Below are positions 1 to 13,300 of a stretch of DNA of 64,000 nucleotides, piece after piece; position 1 is the first letter of the stretch, and every line of letters starts with the position of its first letter. The stretch spans positions 35,001 through 99,000 of the forward strand of contig JAGFBZ010000173.1 of NCBI GenBank assembly GCA_018398805.1. The letters are read 5' to 3'. The stretch comes from Hirundichthys speculiger (taxonomy: Eukaryota > Chordata > Actinopteri > Beloniformes > Exocoetidae). Position numbers and translations under genes: made by a program. Under the pieces are notes generated by a model. The model saw only the letters and a program-made list of their open reading frames with translations, did not search any database and was not told the DNA's origin.

Positions 1-1023
1 TGCTTCAGCCTCAGGTCCGTCCCTGGTCCAGATGGTCTGCAGGTGCTTCGTCCTCCGGCCCGGATCTCAGCGTCCGACGTGATTTGTGACCCGAGTCCCG
101 TTACGTTTTTCACACCTCCCAGAAGAATAAATCAGGACGTGCCTGAAGGAATCACTCAGCTTCAATCGTTCATCGTTAACTGGACGACAGTCAGAGCTGC
201 TCCGCGGTGGTGATGTCACCCCTGATGTATTCTGGGACCGTTTAAAGCCCCTCTAGGCTGCGGCGCCGCTTCTGACCTCACGGGGGCGCGCAGACCGTTG
301 GTCGAGGAAACGACCGCCACGGAGGAGCGTTGACCATGCAGAGAAAACCCGGGTTTCATTAAGCGCTGAACCGGATTTACGACTCGGATCTTCAGAGCTT
401 CGGCTCGTTCTCACTCATTTATCAGTTTTTCATCGACAACGTTCATCTCGTCCTTCAACTCACTGGCTGCCGATAAGTTAAAACAGTTAAACGCAGAGGA
501 TGGTTGCTATGGCGCTGGACCAGAGTCTCCTCCCCCGGCGACCCGATTCCCGTTCGGACCGCCGTGTGGTTTCCCTGTAAACTGATATTTTCCCCTGGAA
601 CTGGGTCCATTGGCGTTTTCTTCCCTCTTTCCTCTACGGAGCGACTGGCAGCGCGACCGCGACGACGCGTGACGGGTGCCTCCGCCGCTCCAGAGACCCC
701 GCCCCCTCCGGAGCTCGACGGGTAAACGAATAATCGGATCCGAAGCGTTTCCACTCTGAAGCATTAAGGTCCTGAGAGACCAGATACCTGATGAGTCCTG
801 CCGGGTTTTTTGTGTCCTTCGGCGTGAAACGGAATAAATCTTCTGGGAGTGTGGAGCATGTATTCAAGCTGCCAAAGCTGTAAGGCGAGAAGATCTGACA
901 TCGCAGATGATTTAACTCCTCTTAGGGGAGTAAATCCTGACCTCTGACCTCTGACCTCCAGGAGGTCGGCGGTCGGCGGTCTCCTGCAGCGATGCCCAGA
1001 AGTCACAGAAAAGGTCGCCTTAC
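1..1023 (-). other. Intron 1 of the unidentified left-edge gene
   Basis: This is the start of intron 1 of the signal-peptide gene whose first exon ends at 1024. I looked on the minus strand for a second coding exon and found none with both convincing splice sites and an open frame. A direct CTGACCT-type repeat lies near 938-958. No transposon was recognised. Confidence 0.4.
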
Positions 1024-1152
1024 CTGCCGGATGCAGTCCAGGCTGCAGTCCTGAGGGCTGACGGCCGCAGCCGAGGCGTCCGTCTGAGCCCGGAGCGGCT
1101 CGGCGAGCGCCCAGAGCTGCAGCAGAGCCAGAGCCAGAGCCGCCGTCCACAT
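1024..1152 (-). CDS. First coding exon of an unidentified secreted or membrane protein (partial)
   Basis: Reading the minus strand from the ATG at 1152 gives 43 codons, then a good donor (CAG|GTAAGG) at 1023-1022 in phase 0. The start is MWTAALALALLQLWALAEP, a typical hydrophobic signal peptide, with a likely cleavage point after LRA (about residue 22). A short polar, Ala/Ser-rich stretch follows, and then QDCSLDCIRQ with two cysteines, which suggests the beginning of a disulphide-bonded extracellular domain. The upstream sequence is strongly CpG-rich, as expected of a promoter and 5'UTR. The remaining exons lie left of the window. I do not recognise the family; a signal peptide plus a CxxxC pair is all that can be supported. 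Confidence 0.6.
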
Positions 1153-1440
1153 GCCGCCGCCGCCGCGTCGCGCTCACGGACCCGGACCAGGAGAGAGAGA
1201 GAGAGAGGCGACCCGCTCGGCGAGGCTCCCGGTGAGGAAGTGTTTCCAGCGGAGGCGTGGGAGCGAGCGACAGCAGCAACCTGGGGGGAGGGAGCAGCGC
1301 GGGGAGGGGAGGGGGGGGCGTGGCCTCCCCGGGGCTACAGGTGGAGGAGCGCTGCGTGTTTTAACAGCCTGGCTGCCGGGCGGGTTCCAGCCGACGCCGT
1401 CGGGTCGCCGCGCTCACGTTTCAACGGCTACGACAGAAAA
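1153..1440 (-). promoter_or_regulatory. CpG-island promoter of the left-edge gene
   Basis: A dense run of CG dinucleotides with GC-rich purine blocks lies directly upstream of the signal-peptide ATG at 1152. It sits between that gene and the poly(A) signal of FAM50A (1455-1460). The position suggests a TATA-less CpG promoter reading leftward. CpG content was judged by eye and not computed. Confidence 0.55.
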
Positions 1441-1454
1441 AGCCTGATCCAGGT

Positions 1455-1460
1455 TTTATT
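1455..1460 (-). terminator. Poly(A) signal (AATAAA) of FAM50A
   Basis: The plus strand reads tttatt, which is AATAAA on the minus strand, about 250 nt beyond the FAM50A stop codon at 1710-1712. It is the first canonical signal downstream of the last exon, giving a 3'UTR of roughly 250-280 nt. Cleavage would fall at about 1430-1445, at the edge of the next gene's CpG island. Confidence 0.55.
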
Positions 1461-1654
1461 CCGAGACCGGGTCACATGAAGAACAGATGTTCACGGGTTT
1501 TACAAGTTATTTACAGTTTAATTCCAGGTTGTTAACGCAAATCAAACACTGCTGGAAAATAAAAGCGCCGCAAACACAGTTGCTGCAGCATCTCAGAAAT
1601 ATCAAGAACTAAAAAACAATCAGAATTAACAAGAGATTTTCCTTGAAGGAGTCT

Positions 1655-1703
1655 GAAGGTCTGGAGGAGGTCTGGAGGAGGTCTGGAGGAGGTCTGGAGG
1701 AGA
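1655..1703 (-). repeat. 12-bp tandem repeat in the FAM50A 3'UTR
   Basis: Four to five copies of a GGTCTGGAGGA-type unit (pyrimidine-rich CTCCTCCAGACC on the transcript) begin a few bases after the FAM50A stop codon, inside the predicted 3'UTR. Confidence 0.7.
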
Positions 1704-1709
1704 TCTGGA

Positions 1710-1718
1710 TCACCGAAT
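1710..1718 (-). CDS. fam50a: FAM50A exon 13 (last two codons and stop)
   Basis: The minus strand shows a long pyrimidine tract ending TTTTCCAG, then ATT CGG TGA (Ile-Arg-stop). Joined in phase 0 to exon 12 (...KYT) this restores the C-terminus KYTIR known from FAM50A. The exon is too short to appear as an open frame and was found by searching for the expected tail 4.7 kb downstream of exon 12. Confidence 0.85.
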   Translation of the reverse strand: MR

Positions 1719-4700
1719 CTGGAAAAGAAAGAAACAACCAATTACTAATAAAATAGAAATAAAGAAAACCCCTCCACTGCCTCCACAGCACTGGTGCGTT
1801 AACATAACGCCTGGAGGGAAAGACAGAAGCTACGGTCGTAGCGAATCCGTCCGTCCTTCAGTCTTAACGGGGTTATAAAACCGTTTTCAGAAATAAAAAC
1901 AGAGGAAGAGCTACGCTTTTTGTGAAAGTGGCAGAAAACGAACAACGAGGTCGAGGAGACATTTACTACGTCTCAGAGCCTCCAGGCCTCACAGAGCACC
2001 TGCAATGTCCAGGTCCACCGTAAATGTCCAAGTCCACCTTAAACATCCAAGTCCACCTTAAACATCCAGGTCCACCTTAAACGTCCAAGTCCACATTAAA
2101 TGTCCAAGTCCACCTTAAACGTCCAGGTCCACCTTAAATGTCCAATTTCACATGCAACATCCAAGTCCACCTGCAATGCCCAGGTCCACCGTAAATGTCC
2201 AAGTCCACCTTAAACCTCCAGGTCCACCGTAAACATTCAGGTCCACCTGAAACGTCCAAGTCCACCTTAAACCTTCAGGTCCACCTTAAATGTCCTAGTC
2301 CACCTTAAACGTCCAAGTCCACCTGAAACATTCAGGTCCATCGTAAAGGTCCAGGTCCACCTTAAACGTCCAGGTCCACCTTAAACGTCCAAGTCCAGCT
2401 TAAACATCCAAGTCCATCTTAAATGTCCAAGTCCACCTTAAACGTCCAGGTCCATCTTAAATGTCCAAGCTCATCTTAAATGTCCAAGTCCACCTTAAAC
2501 GTCCAGGTCCACCTTAAACGTCCAAGTCCATCTTAAATGTCCAAGTCCACCTGAAACGTCCAGGTCCACCTTAAACGTCCAAGTCCATTTTAAATGTCCC
2601 TTAAACGTCCACCTTAAACGTCCAAGTCCATCTTAAATGTCCAAGTCCACCTGAAACGTCCAGGTCCACCTTAAACGTCCAAGTCCACCTTAAATGTCCA
2701 AGTCCACCTGAAACGTCCAGGTCCACCTTAAACGTCCAAGTCCATTTTAAAGTCCAAGTCACCTTAAACGTCCAGGTCCACCTTAAACGTCCAAGTCCAC
2801 CTTAAATGTCCAAGTCCACCTGAAACGTCCAGGTCCACCTTAAACGTCCAAGTCCATTTTAAATGTTCAAGACCACCTTAAACGTCCAGATCCACCATAA
2901 ATGTCCAGGTCCACCTTAAACGTTCTTAAAAGTCCTCAGTGAGGAGAGGACGGTGTGATTCGAGGGTCTCCAGGAGAAAAGACTCCTGTCTGTCTGCAGG
3001 CTGGATGAACTTCTATCACCATCGTTTTAATGATAATTCCAGTATTGATACAAATAATATAAACTATATTATTTTAGAAATAAAACTGTTAAAATAAATC
3101 GATGATTATCAGAGGTCACCTTTAATTTCAACTTTCAAAATAAAAGCATGTGAGTAACATGCGTTAATGTGCTCTAAAATAAATGTCGGTGTTAATAAAT
3201 TGACGAGTTAATGCGATAACATTATCTTGACCAGCCCTAAAAAAAAAAAGCTTTATTTTTTGTTTTAAAGAAACAAACACTGCAAAAAAAGCTTCTCAAA
3301 CAATAAATACATTCATTTTAAAAGCTGACGTCTTATTTTCTTCTTTTTTAAAGCCTAATTCTTTTTCATTCTTTCACATCTGTCGGCCTAATTTCTCTCT
3401 TCAGCTGTGGTTCTTCTCCCAGTACTCGGACCCTTACTGGGTTTATAGACCAGTTAGAGCCGGATGGAGGCGGTTCACTGGAGGACGGGACCAGTTCCTG
3501 CCCCGCTTCAGGTCTCGACTACCCAGAACCACCTGGACCGGCCGTAAAAAAACTAAACCCCCCCCCCCCAAAGAATTAGCTTTGTCCTTATTTTCATTCT
3601 TCTGAGCGGACGTCGTTTGTGTTAATTACTGTGACGGCCTGATTATCTGCTGCCTGAGGAGGAGGAGATGATCTCCTGAAGCTTTCGGTCATCACAGAAG
3701 TATTTTCTCTTACTGGTTCAACTGGTCTGAAACACAAACCCTCTGATCTCCCAGACGTGGGATTATCTGCTTTTAGAGACCGAACCCAGAAGCAGCTCCG
3801 CAGCTGGTCGGACGTGATCTGATCTGATCCGATCGGATCCTCCGCAGCACTTTTCTGTCTCTCAGCTACAAGAAAAGGTTCAGAACGAGTCCGAGCAAGA
3901 AGAAGTTGGCAGCTCCACCTGGAGAGGGAGGAGCTCCTCCTCTCTCTTCCTCGTCAGAGAAACCTTTCAAAGTCCTTGTGTTTTCATGTGAATGCGTGTT
4001 TTGCAACCGGAACACGAGGATTTCGAAACTGCGTCGAGAAGCCAAAAAGCTTTGGAAACTGAAATATGTTCTTGATCATAATCAGACGGAGCTTCTCCCA
4101 CAATTCACCCTGATTCTGACAGCATGAGCGCAGGAAAGAGAGACGACTGCTCCTCTGCTAACGTTCTTCTCCCTCAGGTCTGAACAAAGTTCAGGTGTTT
4201 CAGGACTTTGGTATGAACGATGCAACCTCACGGCACTTTGATCTCTCCTTTTCTGGCACGCTGAACGTCGCGCTGAAGGAAGATGGATGCTTTTAGCGTT
4301 TAGCCGAACTCTAAATCATTCGTACATCAGAGGAGTGGACGGCCACAGGACTGGGCGCCCTGGAGCAAGGCGTCCAATCCTGTGGTCGTAAAATACCTGG
4401 ACACGTTTTTACTTCCAGCCGGTGCAGAAATGAACTGTAGCCGCCGCAGCTTCTCTTTTAAAGCCACCCTATGTAGTAATGCCTCTTCTGCGAATGAGCA
4501 GAACGAACAAGCCCGGCGATCGTCGGGACGCGCACATAGCTGCAGTCAGCCGGTTCAGCTTAGCTCGCGCTAACCTACGACGCTAACGGACTTTTATTCT
4601 GATCAGCTCGGTCTGTTTGTGCTCATTTTTCATGTTTCTACTAGAAAGTCATCCAAAACAGGCGCTTTCAGGACTAAAAAGAGGACTGGAGGAGCTCAGA

Positions 4701-7272
4701 CTGAGTCGCCCCAGAACCTGAGACCCCGCGATCGCCTGGACACCTGGTGGTCGCTCGGCTGCTCGGGTCAGCCGCAGCCCGATCGTACAATAAAAAGCAA
4801 AATTGTCCATGTTAAACCACATGAGTCTTGCTCACATTAAGGGGCTCATTTTACTCTCGCATTATTCTGTAAAGGATGCATTGTAAAGAGTAGTCATTTT
4901 TATTGTTTTTTTAAGCTATTGTAAACCCCAATGTTTTTGCGATTTTATTTTGTTGTATTTTAATGTTCTTTGCCTTCTTGTCTTACTGTTTATCTGTGTT
5001 AAGGACTACAGTGGAAATTAGCTTGGTGCTAAATCTGGTGCAGCCATCTTTTTAATGCCACTGCACACGGTCCTTTAAATAAATAAATAAATAAAAATAA
5101 ATAAATAAAAATATCTAAAGTGACAGCTGGCTGTCTATACTGTCACTGAAGACTAAAAACAGGAAGGAAGGGTCTTTTGGCGGCCATATTTGAGGGTCAT
5201 TTAAGGAACTACACTCCCCAAGTGTAAGACAGAAATTAGGGATGCACGATAACTGTTTTAAAACCGATACCGATAACCGATAACACACACATATACCTAA
5301 GATCATTACATCAATACTATGAACAAAATCAAAAATAGTTTTGGACTTTTTAAATGAACAGATATTTATTTTTTCTATTGAAAAACTATTGACAAGCCTC
5401 TTGAACATTTTCTTAAAGCTATCAAACAAACCTATTTGATATCTCACATTAACTTAAATAAGGTTCATTACTGACTGATATAAAATAATTAAAGTAAATG
5501 AGGTTCAGTAGTTTTTGTTTTTTATTTTTTAATCTCATGGAAGCTTTAGATGAGAGGAATGAGGGAGAGGAGAGACTGCTGCTGGCTTGCGCACGTTAGC
5601 ATTAGCTTCCGTTAGCTCACATTAGCCCGATTTCAAAACTCAATGGAAGTGATTGTTATGTTGTAGGAGGCTGATCAGGTTTTACGTATTAAAGCTTGTG
5701 CTTCCCTCCTCGTAGAATTCACTCGGAGGATTCGTCACAAATAACCACCAAACTATCTTCTTCTGAAACTTTAACGAAGTTCCACGCCGCCATGTTTGTT
5801 GTGATCAGTACGCTGTGCTGCATTCAAGGTGAAACGTAAATTCCTCCGTTCCCTCATTTGCTCGTCGTTCTTTCAACCTTTTCTATTCTATTCTTTTTTT
5901 ATGTGTAACATGTGGGAAAATACTGCGAATATCAATTAAAGTCAGCAACTACTAAAATTATGACCGAGTTAACGAGTTGTTTTCTGGCATGAGGGGGTAT
6001 TCTTGATTTTCCTTATTGAGTAATTGTTTTTCTGATTATGCCGACGTTACTTGAACATAACATTCACTGCTGGTCATTCAAGGCTCAGAGGGAGCGAGAC
6101 ACTGCTGTGTTGACAAAAATATATAATGTTATCGGGGCTATTCGTCGTGATATCGGAGTTATATCGGGAATGATGTCATAATTTCCTGTTATCGGCCCGA
6201 TAGTTATCGTGGACCCCTAACAGAAATCCACCTGTCGTGGGACAAAGTGGTGTCACCAGTACAGTATAAAAACCGGTGGCTGTTTTGTCAGCACAGCAGA
6301 TCAATGTGCCGCCATGTGGCCAGATGTGCCATTACTACATAGAGTGCCTTTAATCACAGATAACCTTTGATGCTAAGTACTGCAGCGGGTGCGGTTGTTC
6401 TCACCGTATACTTGTCCCATTTCTTCTCAGGGTCGTATGGCTCCCAGCGACTAGCCGGGAAGATGTGCTTGTTCTTCTCGTACCAGCTTCTCAGCACCAC
6501 TTTACCTGCGTGAGACTTCAGGCGAACAAGGACAACAACGTTAACACGGTCTGTCAGTAGAGTCTGCGCCGTCGCGTGAGAAGGCACTGGGTATTCAGGA
6601 TTTTCTTTTTTTTTTGTTACATCTTTAACTTTCAGATTTTTGTCATTATCTTCCATTTAGAGGCAGTGTTTTAATTTCCGCTTACTTCTGGCTTTCCAAA
6701 CTATGAAACACATCTGGTTGATTACTCAGCTCTGTCTCATCCAGCAAAAAAAAAACAAGCCGGGTGTCGCAGGGAAACAACCAAACAGCACCGACTGAAA
6801 ATGGTTTCCAACTCACGGCAGCACCAGAGATGTTCACGAGCAGAAAGAAAGAAAGAGGACATGCATGCCACAAATAATGAAAAAAAAAAGCCCAAGCACA
6901 CCATAGAAATGGTGAACATGTGGGTTAGGGTTAGGGGTTAGGGGTTAGGGGTTTAGGGTATCGCAGCATCATCCACGTCCCTCTTTCCATCTGCACGTGT
7001 GCAGGCGTCCACGCAGGTCAGGGAGGAGTTCGCTTAAGGTCTCTAAAACTTTATTCAACCGGACCGGGTCATTTCATTTCACTAATTTTATTTTTTTTTT
7101 TAGGGTTATTAGACATTTTGGCAAGACGTATCATCTTTTCTTGAATTATCAAAGCTATGCTCTCCGCAACAATACCACTTCTGACCACATGGGGGCAGCA
7201 CATCACAAGAAAGCTCCACCTGTAATGGGACAGAGTGCTACGACGAGACCCACCGGCCCGTCGGCCCGTCAC

Positions 7273-7310
<38 letters not shown>

Positions 7311-10300
7311 ATGCTGTGGCCAACCCACGCGCCACCCTGTGGTCAGAAGTGGTACTGCTGGATAGTCTGGAGTACTGGAGGGATCATGGAAATTTGTCCA
7401 ACCAGTCCACATGTGTTTTGTGGACTTGGAGAAGACATTTGACTGTTTAGTTTTAGTTTAGTTTTTATTAGTGTTCAGTGTTAGTTTTAGTTTTATTTTG
7501 TAAATTAGGGTTGTAATTTTGGTTGGAGTGAAGCACTGAACTTTTGGAAGGCTATCGAATCACACATTCGTGTTTACATTCTGGTCTCAATAAACATATT
7601 TATCAATGCGTCTTCCCTCTTGTGGTGTTCCTGCGTATTTACTGACCAGCAGCTATCTGGTCTCCATGGAAACAGTCCATTATAGTTGCTGTTTTCTCCT
7701 GTTCCTTCCCAATGCTGACTGGCCTGCAGCTGTAGCTTCTCTTTCCAGGGGGCTAGCTTAGGCTAGCTTATCCAGCTAGTCTTGGTTAGCCTTCTTTCCA
7801 GGGGGCTAGCTTAGGCTAGCTTATCCAGGTAGTCTTGGTTAGCCTTCCTTCCAGGGGACTAGCTTAGGCTAGCTTATCCAGCTAGTCTTGGTTAGCCTTC
7901 TTGTGTGAGCTTTTCAAATGGACTTTCAGATTTGTGGGTTTTTTTCTCCTTCAGAAGTATTCACACATTGTATCACCTGCTTCTACAACAAGGCACTTAT
8001 TTTTTATCGTTAACACAGTCATAGTCAAAGAAATCTCAAATAGGACTGAGACGCTTTTGCTGCAGCCATCACTGATCACTCGGGGTTTTTTTTTGTTTTT
8101 TTTTTTTTTGCTGTTGTTGTTGTACGGCGGAGCGAAGTTAATAGATTTCGTGTAAATCCCAAAATGTTTATGTTATCGTTTTTTTTTTTTTTAACTCTCG
8201 TTTTTATTTTATTTCAGTTAACGAAAATGTTTTTTTCAATTCTAGTTTTCGTTATTTCTCACCTCATCTTTCTCCACGGTGGCGTCGTTCACCAGCCGAA
8301 TATCATCGTGGACGTCGAAGCTGAACAGGGGTCCTGAGGGGGAAAGAGAAAACGTAAAATCCCGAAACTGGAAAACACAGAAGCCAAGAGGTCCAAGAGG
8401 AAACAGACCAGAGGCCTAATCTCATCTTCTACGTGAGCTTTATTTCAGGGATCCGTGTCACGCGGTACGATGAATAACAGACGGCGCCAGTTAAGAGCCG
8501 TGACAGTTCTGGTCACATGGGTTTCTCAAAACATGGAGAGAAAGAACTGCTCGGTTTTTTTCCAGGACACTTAATGATCCTAAAATGCAAACAAGGAACA
8601 AAAGAACAAAAACGTGGCTTTTGTTGGAGGCCATTTTAAGGCGGCCACGTCCGTCCCTTTCACATCTGCTCCTCATCACTTCACTGTCACCAGTTGTGGT
8701 TTTAGGAGGACAAATGGAAACATTTATGAGGCTGCAGACCTTTGAATCAACATCCGTAGACTCTCAGTCACGGCTCAGATTACCGTGTTTGGACCGCCGT
8801 TTCCTCGTAGCGACGATGCTTCTCAGCAGTACATTGGATGTTGCTGGAAAGCCAGTTCACCTCCTTCTTAAGCGGCGCCACATTCGTCAGAACATGCATT
8901 CGAACGAGCAGCAGATCTGAGCGTGCGGGAAATATTTGCCAAACAGTGACAGTGACAGCCAGCGGCCTGATTGGCATCTGATTATCAGCACCTGTCGACC
9001 ACGGGTCTTCCCTCAGGCATCTGCTCCAAGAACATCTGGACGGAGCCCGTGCGATGGGCCTTCCAGATGTTTCCAGCTGCGGCATTGTTTGGCGTGAAAA
9101 ATTTAAAAGAGCTGTTTGTCACTGGCATCTTTCATGGCTCCAACCAACATCTCAGCTCAGACGTTCCTGACAACAACAACTGTGGCTCCGTTTAAAAAGA
9201 GAAATAAACAGGCTTTCCGACGGTCTGATTTACCACCGACAACCACAGTTAGAACAAAGAAATCATCCACCAAACACAAACTGTCCTTACTTTTTGTGCT
9301 TAGTTTGTAACTCTGGTAATTGTGGCCTACTGGGTTTTTACCCTCCAAAAAAACAACAAACAACTTTTTTTATTTTTTAACTTTGTTGCTCAGCATAACT
9401 GGTGTTCCCTTAACGCTCCTGTAAAATTTGCCTGAAACGCCTATCCAAGGCATACCCAAAGTAAACTGAAAGCTGTTCTTGAACTGTTTGTAGCACATGG
9501 ATGGTTTTGGTCTCTTTAGAAAGGTAACACTCTGAAGTTTTTCCCCCAACTGTCAGAATCACTGTAAGTGCTACTAGCATTGAGTAATCTAAGTTTGAAC
9601 ACACTGAAATAAAAGTTTTTTATTTCCGCCTGAATTTTTTTTGTAAACAGATGTCTGCAGATGAGTGCAGCTGTGACTAATTAGCTGGAAAACACAATGG
9701 GACCACAAATTTGATAACAATACCACAAAAAATCTTACATGTTTTTGTAAGAGTATGTCTAGGCTTTTCCAAAAATGTCCATTTGGAGACTCCAAAAGGA
9801 CGCTTGGATAACCATGGCCACATACCGAGGATAAAAGTCATAAATACCTTTTACAACACAGCAAACTATTCACATATTTACACACACATTTAAAATTATA
9901 ACCAATTACAGGTTATTTGCAGCATTTTTTATATAAACAAGCCACACAGCAATTGACCACTGACGCACGCTTGACTCACATTTGACGCACGTAATTAATT
10001 TGCAGTTACGCAGGTCTTTCCTGCTTGTGGCTCTTGTCTCCGCCCCCTGAAGTGACACATCGCTGTGTTCAGAATTTCATTGGCTATTCAATGCGCCAGT
10101 CATCAGCACGATTGGTTCTAACTGGCTCAGTTTTTACATGACACAATGGGGGCATGGGCTTCCTTTCAACGCTGGCCCTCATTGGCTATTGTAGGCTGTG
10201 GACAGGACAGGGAAGCTGCTATATGGCCGTATGAGGTGTCAATCTAAAGGTCAGCTGACACCATCCATTTTAAAAGGAAGGAATGCATTATCTAACACAC

Positions 10301-13300
10301 GCAGACGCGAGTGAGAGCGAACAATAACCCGGAAGTTTGGAAACGACCAGTCCAATTTCAAACGATGCAGCAGTTTGTGGATATTTTCTGGTATAATAAT
10401 GCATTTTGGACTAAATAATTTACTGGATTGGATCGACTGGACCTTTGTGAATTTAACCAGACCATTTTTGTGGGAATATTTTTGATCGGACGAGTTTTAT
10501 AAGGCTTATAAGGTGAGTTGCGTCAATTTCGTAACTGTTTGTTTGTGGTGTGACACAGGCGTTGATTGTAACCTGCTGTTATGATTGTACCCTTAAAATG
10601 GTTTGCATCAATTGAATCACAAGAATCTTAGCTTTCCAAAGATATGTCGCACGAGTACCTCACATAACATATAAGCTGTGTAAATGACCTAGTTTTGGAA
10701 AATTACAGACTGACGGCCCGCGGCAGGCCATTGGAGTGGTAACGGGTTAATGCCTCTCACGGGGCACCAGTTATGTTGTGCATATAACGTTCTTGTTTAG
10801 TCATGAAGGGGGTTTTTACCAACTGTCTTAAGAGATAGTTGTTCATAACCAGAAAGGTATTAGAGTTAATAAACTGAAATGGGGCACCACCTGATAAATC
10901 AGGAAACAAAGACTAAACGGCACAATTAGTCTCTAAATGTCTGTTGCTCTATGCGTGCCAGCCTGTGACCAGGTGTGGCGCTATAGAGCAACAGAGAAGG
11001 TGTGAGTCTGAGCACAGACCTCTTCAACCAGCAAATGTTACAAAACTGTGTAAAATAACCACAAACAACTTCTCTCATTAGAATATATCAGAATTTACAA
11101 ACACTTGAATCAAGATCCTGATATCTACTAACTAAAGAACGACTAGACTTACACAAGCAAATAAAATATTAAATGGAAAGAGGTGTCAACTTATATACAT
11201 GTATACTAGGGAACTATAGATGTCTGTGTGCGTGAGATAAACTAAAATGGATTAATAGTGTGAGGAGGGTTCCAAGATGGCCGTCAAGGTCACGCAGTAA
11301 TCTCTTCCCCTACCAAGATGGCCGCTGACTCATGCGATAAGGCGCTACAAGATGTCGGACGAGGTCGCGTGTAGGGTTGGGTATCGAGAACCGGTTCCTG
11401 TAGAGAACCGGTTCCGTGTGTTTCAGTTCCATGGAATCGTTTGGCAGTTTATCTAGGGATTCTCTTATCGATTCCAACCAGCACGAATCTCACGAATATC
11501 TTGGATCGGGTGGAGAAGGTCCGAGCAGGAGAAACAAGGAGCAGGGAAAGAGAGCGAACTGATTTAAGCTGCAGGAATGCGATCCACCTTCGTTGAGGGA
11601 CCCTGCTCTTAGATGAAGGTCCTCAGCCAGTAAGAGGGTGTGACATCACTCTCACACCTTGTTGTAAAACAATAAAAATCGCCAGGCATGCTGGGGATTT
11701 GAGTTTTGTTTCCTTTGTCTTACAAACCATGCGGTCTCTGTAACTCATGGCGTGTGGCCCAACAACTTGGTACTTCATGCTGCCGTTCGTGTCATCATCC
11801 GTTATGATAAGTGATCATAAAAATGGGAAAGTTGTTAACATATGGGAGCAGCTGACTGAAGTTTTTTTTTCTTTAAGCCCAGATGAGCTGAAGAAGAGTT
11901 ATTGAAGATGGTGGGCAGGAGTAAATCAAAGAGCAAGGAGGAGAAATTTAAACCACATCTTCTTTGTACTGTCATGGATAATTTTAGATCACATAATATA
12001 TGTAATAAAAAAAAAAAAAAAACGGGCTTGAATGAAGACAAATGGGGGCTGCTGGGAAATGGTGTGTTTCAACAAGATGTGGCCACAGATTAAACCTATT
12101 AATCTTTCCCACAGAGGCTATAAACGGAGGCAGCACAACTGAAAAAAAAAAAAAAAAAAAGGACTGCAGATGTTAGCGACGGACGGGGTAACCCAGGACA
12201 TGTTTCTGTGACGGAGCGTCTCTGCATCCACAGATACTGAACTGTGAGTTTGTGTCCACGTCTTCTACCGTCACGCTCAACAACTCGGGCAGAAAGTGCA
12301 AGAAAACCTTCCCAAATAAGGGGCACAGCCCTTCATCGGACCAGAGCAGATGTGACGTTACCCGGAAGAGCTGCTGGACAGACGCAAACGTCACATGATG
12401 TGGTTTTTCCGGCATTAGGGAACAGAAAGGAATATTTCGCAAAAAGTGGATAGGAAACTCTTCTGCATCCAGAGGTCAGGTGATGCACCACGAACAGCCT
12501 CACGGCGCCATCCCTGCAGCCTCGTAAGAATAAAATGTCCGGCGCTGGACGAATCCTGGCTATCAGGATGCTCTGGCGGTAAACACCCGCCGACATTGTT
12601 GGACGTGGGTAGGGATGCATGATAACTGTTTTTTAAAACCGATACCGATGACCGATAACTTTCAGCTCCTAAAGGCCGATACCGATAACACACACATATA
12701 CCTAAGATCATTACATCAATACTATGAACAAAACCAAAAACAGTTTGGACTTTTTAAATGAACAGATATTTATTTTTTTCTAATGAAAAACTATTGTCAA
12801 GCCTCTCAAACATTTTCATAAAGCTATCAAACAAACCTATTTGATATCTCACATTAACTTAAATAAGGTTAATTACTGACTGATATAAAAAATAAAGGCT
12901 CCTTGAACTGATGGAAATACATGCATCAGAATTACTAAATGAAAAAGATTAACATTTAAAGGATTTTGGCTTGTGGTTCCATTTAAATTAATACTTTTAA
13001 TTAAAGTACATGAGGTTCAGTGATTTTTTTTGTTTTTTTTAACTCATGGAAGCTTTAGATGAGAGAGATGATGGAGAGGGGAGACTGCTGCTGGCTTACT
13101 CATGTTAGCATTAGCTCGCGTTAGCGCGATTTCAAAACTCCATGGAAGTGATTGTTATGTTGTAGGTGGCTGATCAGGTTTTACGTATTAAAGCTTCTGC
13201 TTCCCTCCTCGTAGAATTCGCTCTGAGGATTCGTCACAAATAACCACCAAATTATCTTCTTCTGAAACTTTAACAAAGTTCCATGCCATCGCCGCCATGT

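Noticed and set aside
6354..6404. Alternative FAM50A C-terminus by readthrough ([16 protein letters not shown])
   Set aside because: A good donor follows KYT, and the expected Ile-Arg-stop with an excellent acceptor was found at 1718-1710.
7069..7335. Gly-rich and Pro-rich frames near 7.2 kb
   Set aside because: They are caused by the 35-base poly(C) homopolymer.
9961..11050. Possible retroviral or LTR element around 10.0-11.0 kb
   Set aside because: Some words looked LTR-like (a GTGAGT after TATAAG, repeated CACGGGGCACC), but no terminal direct repeats, primer-binding site or gag/pol frame could be found.
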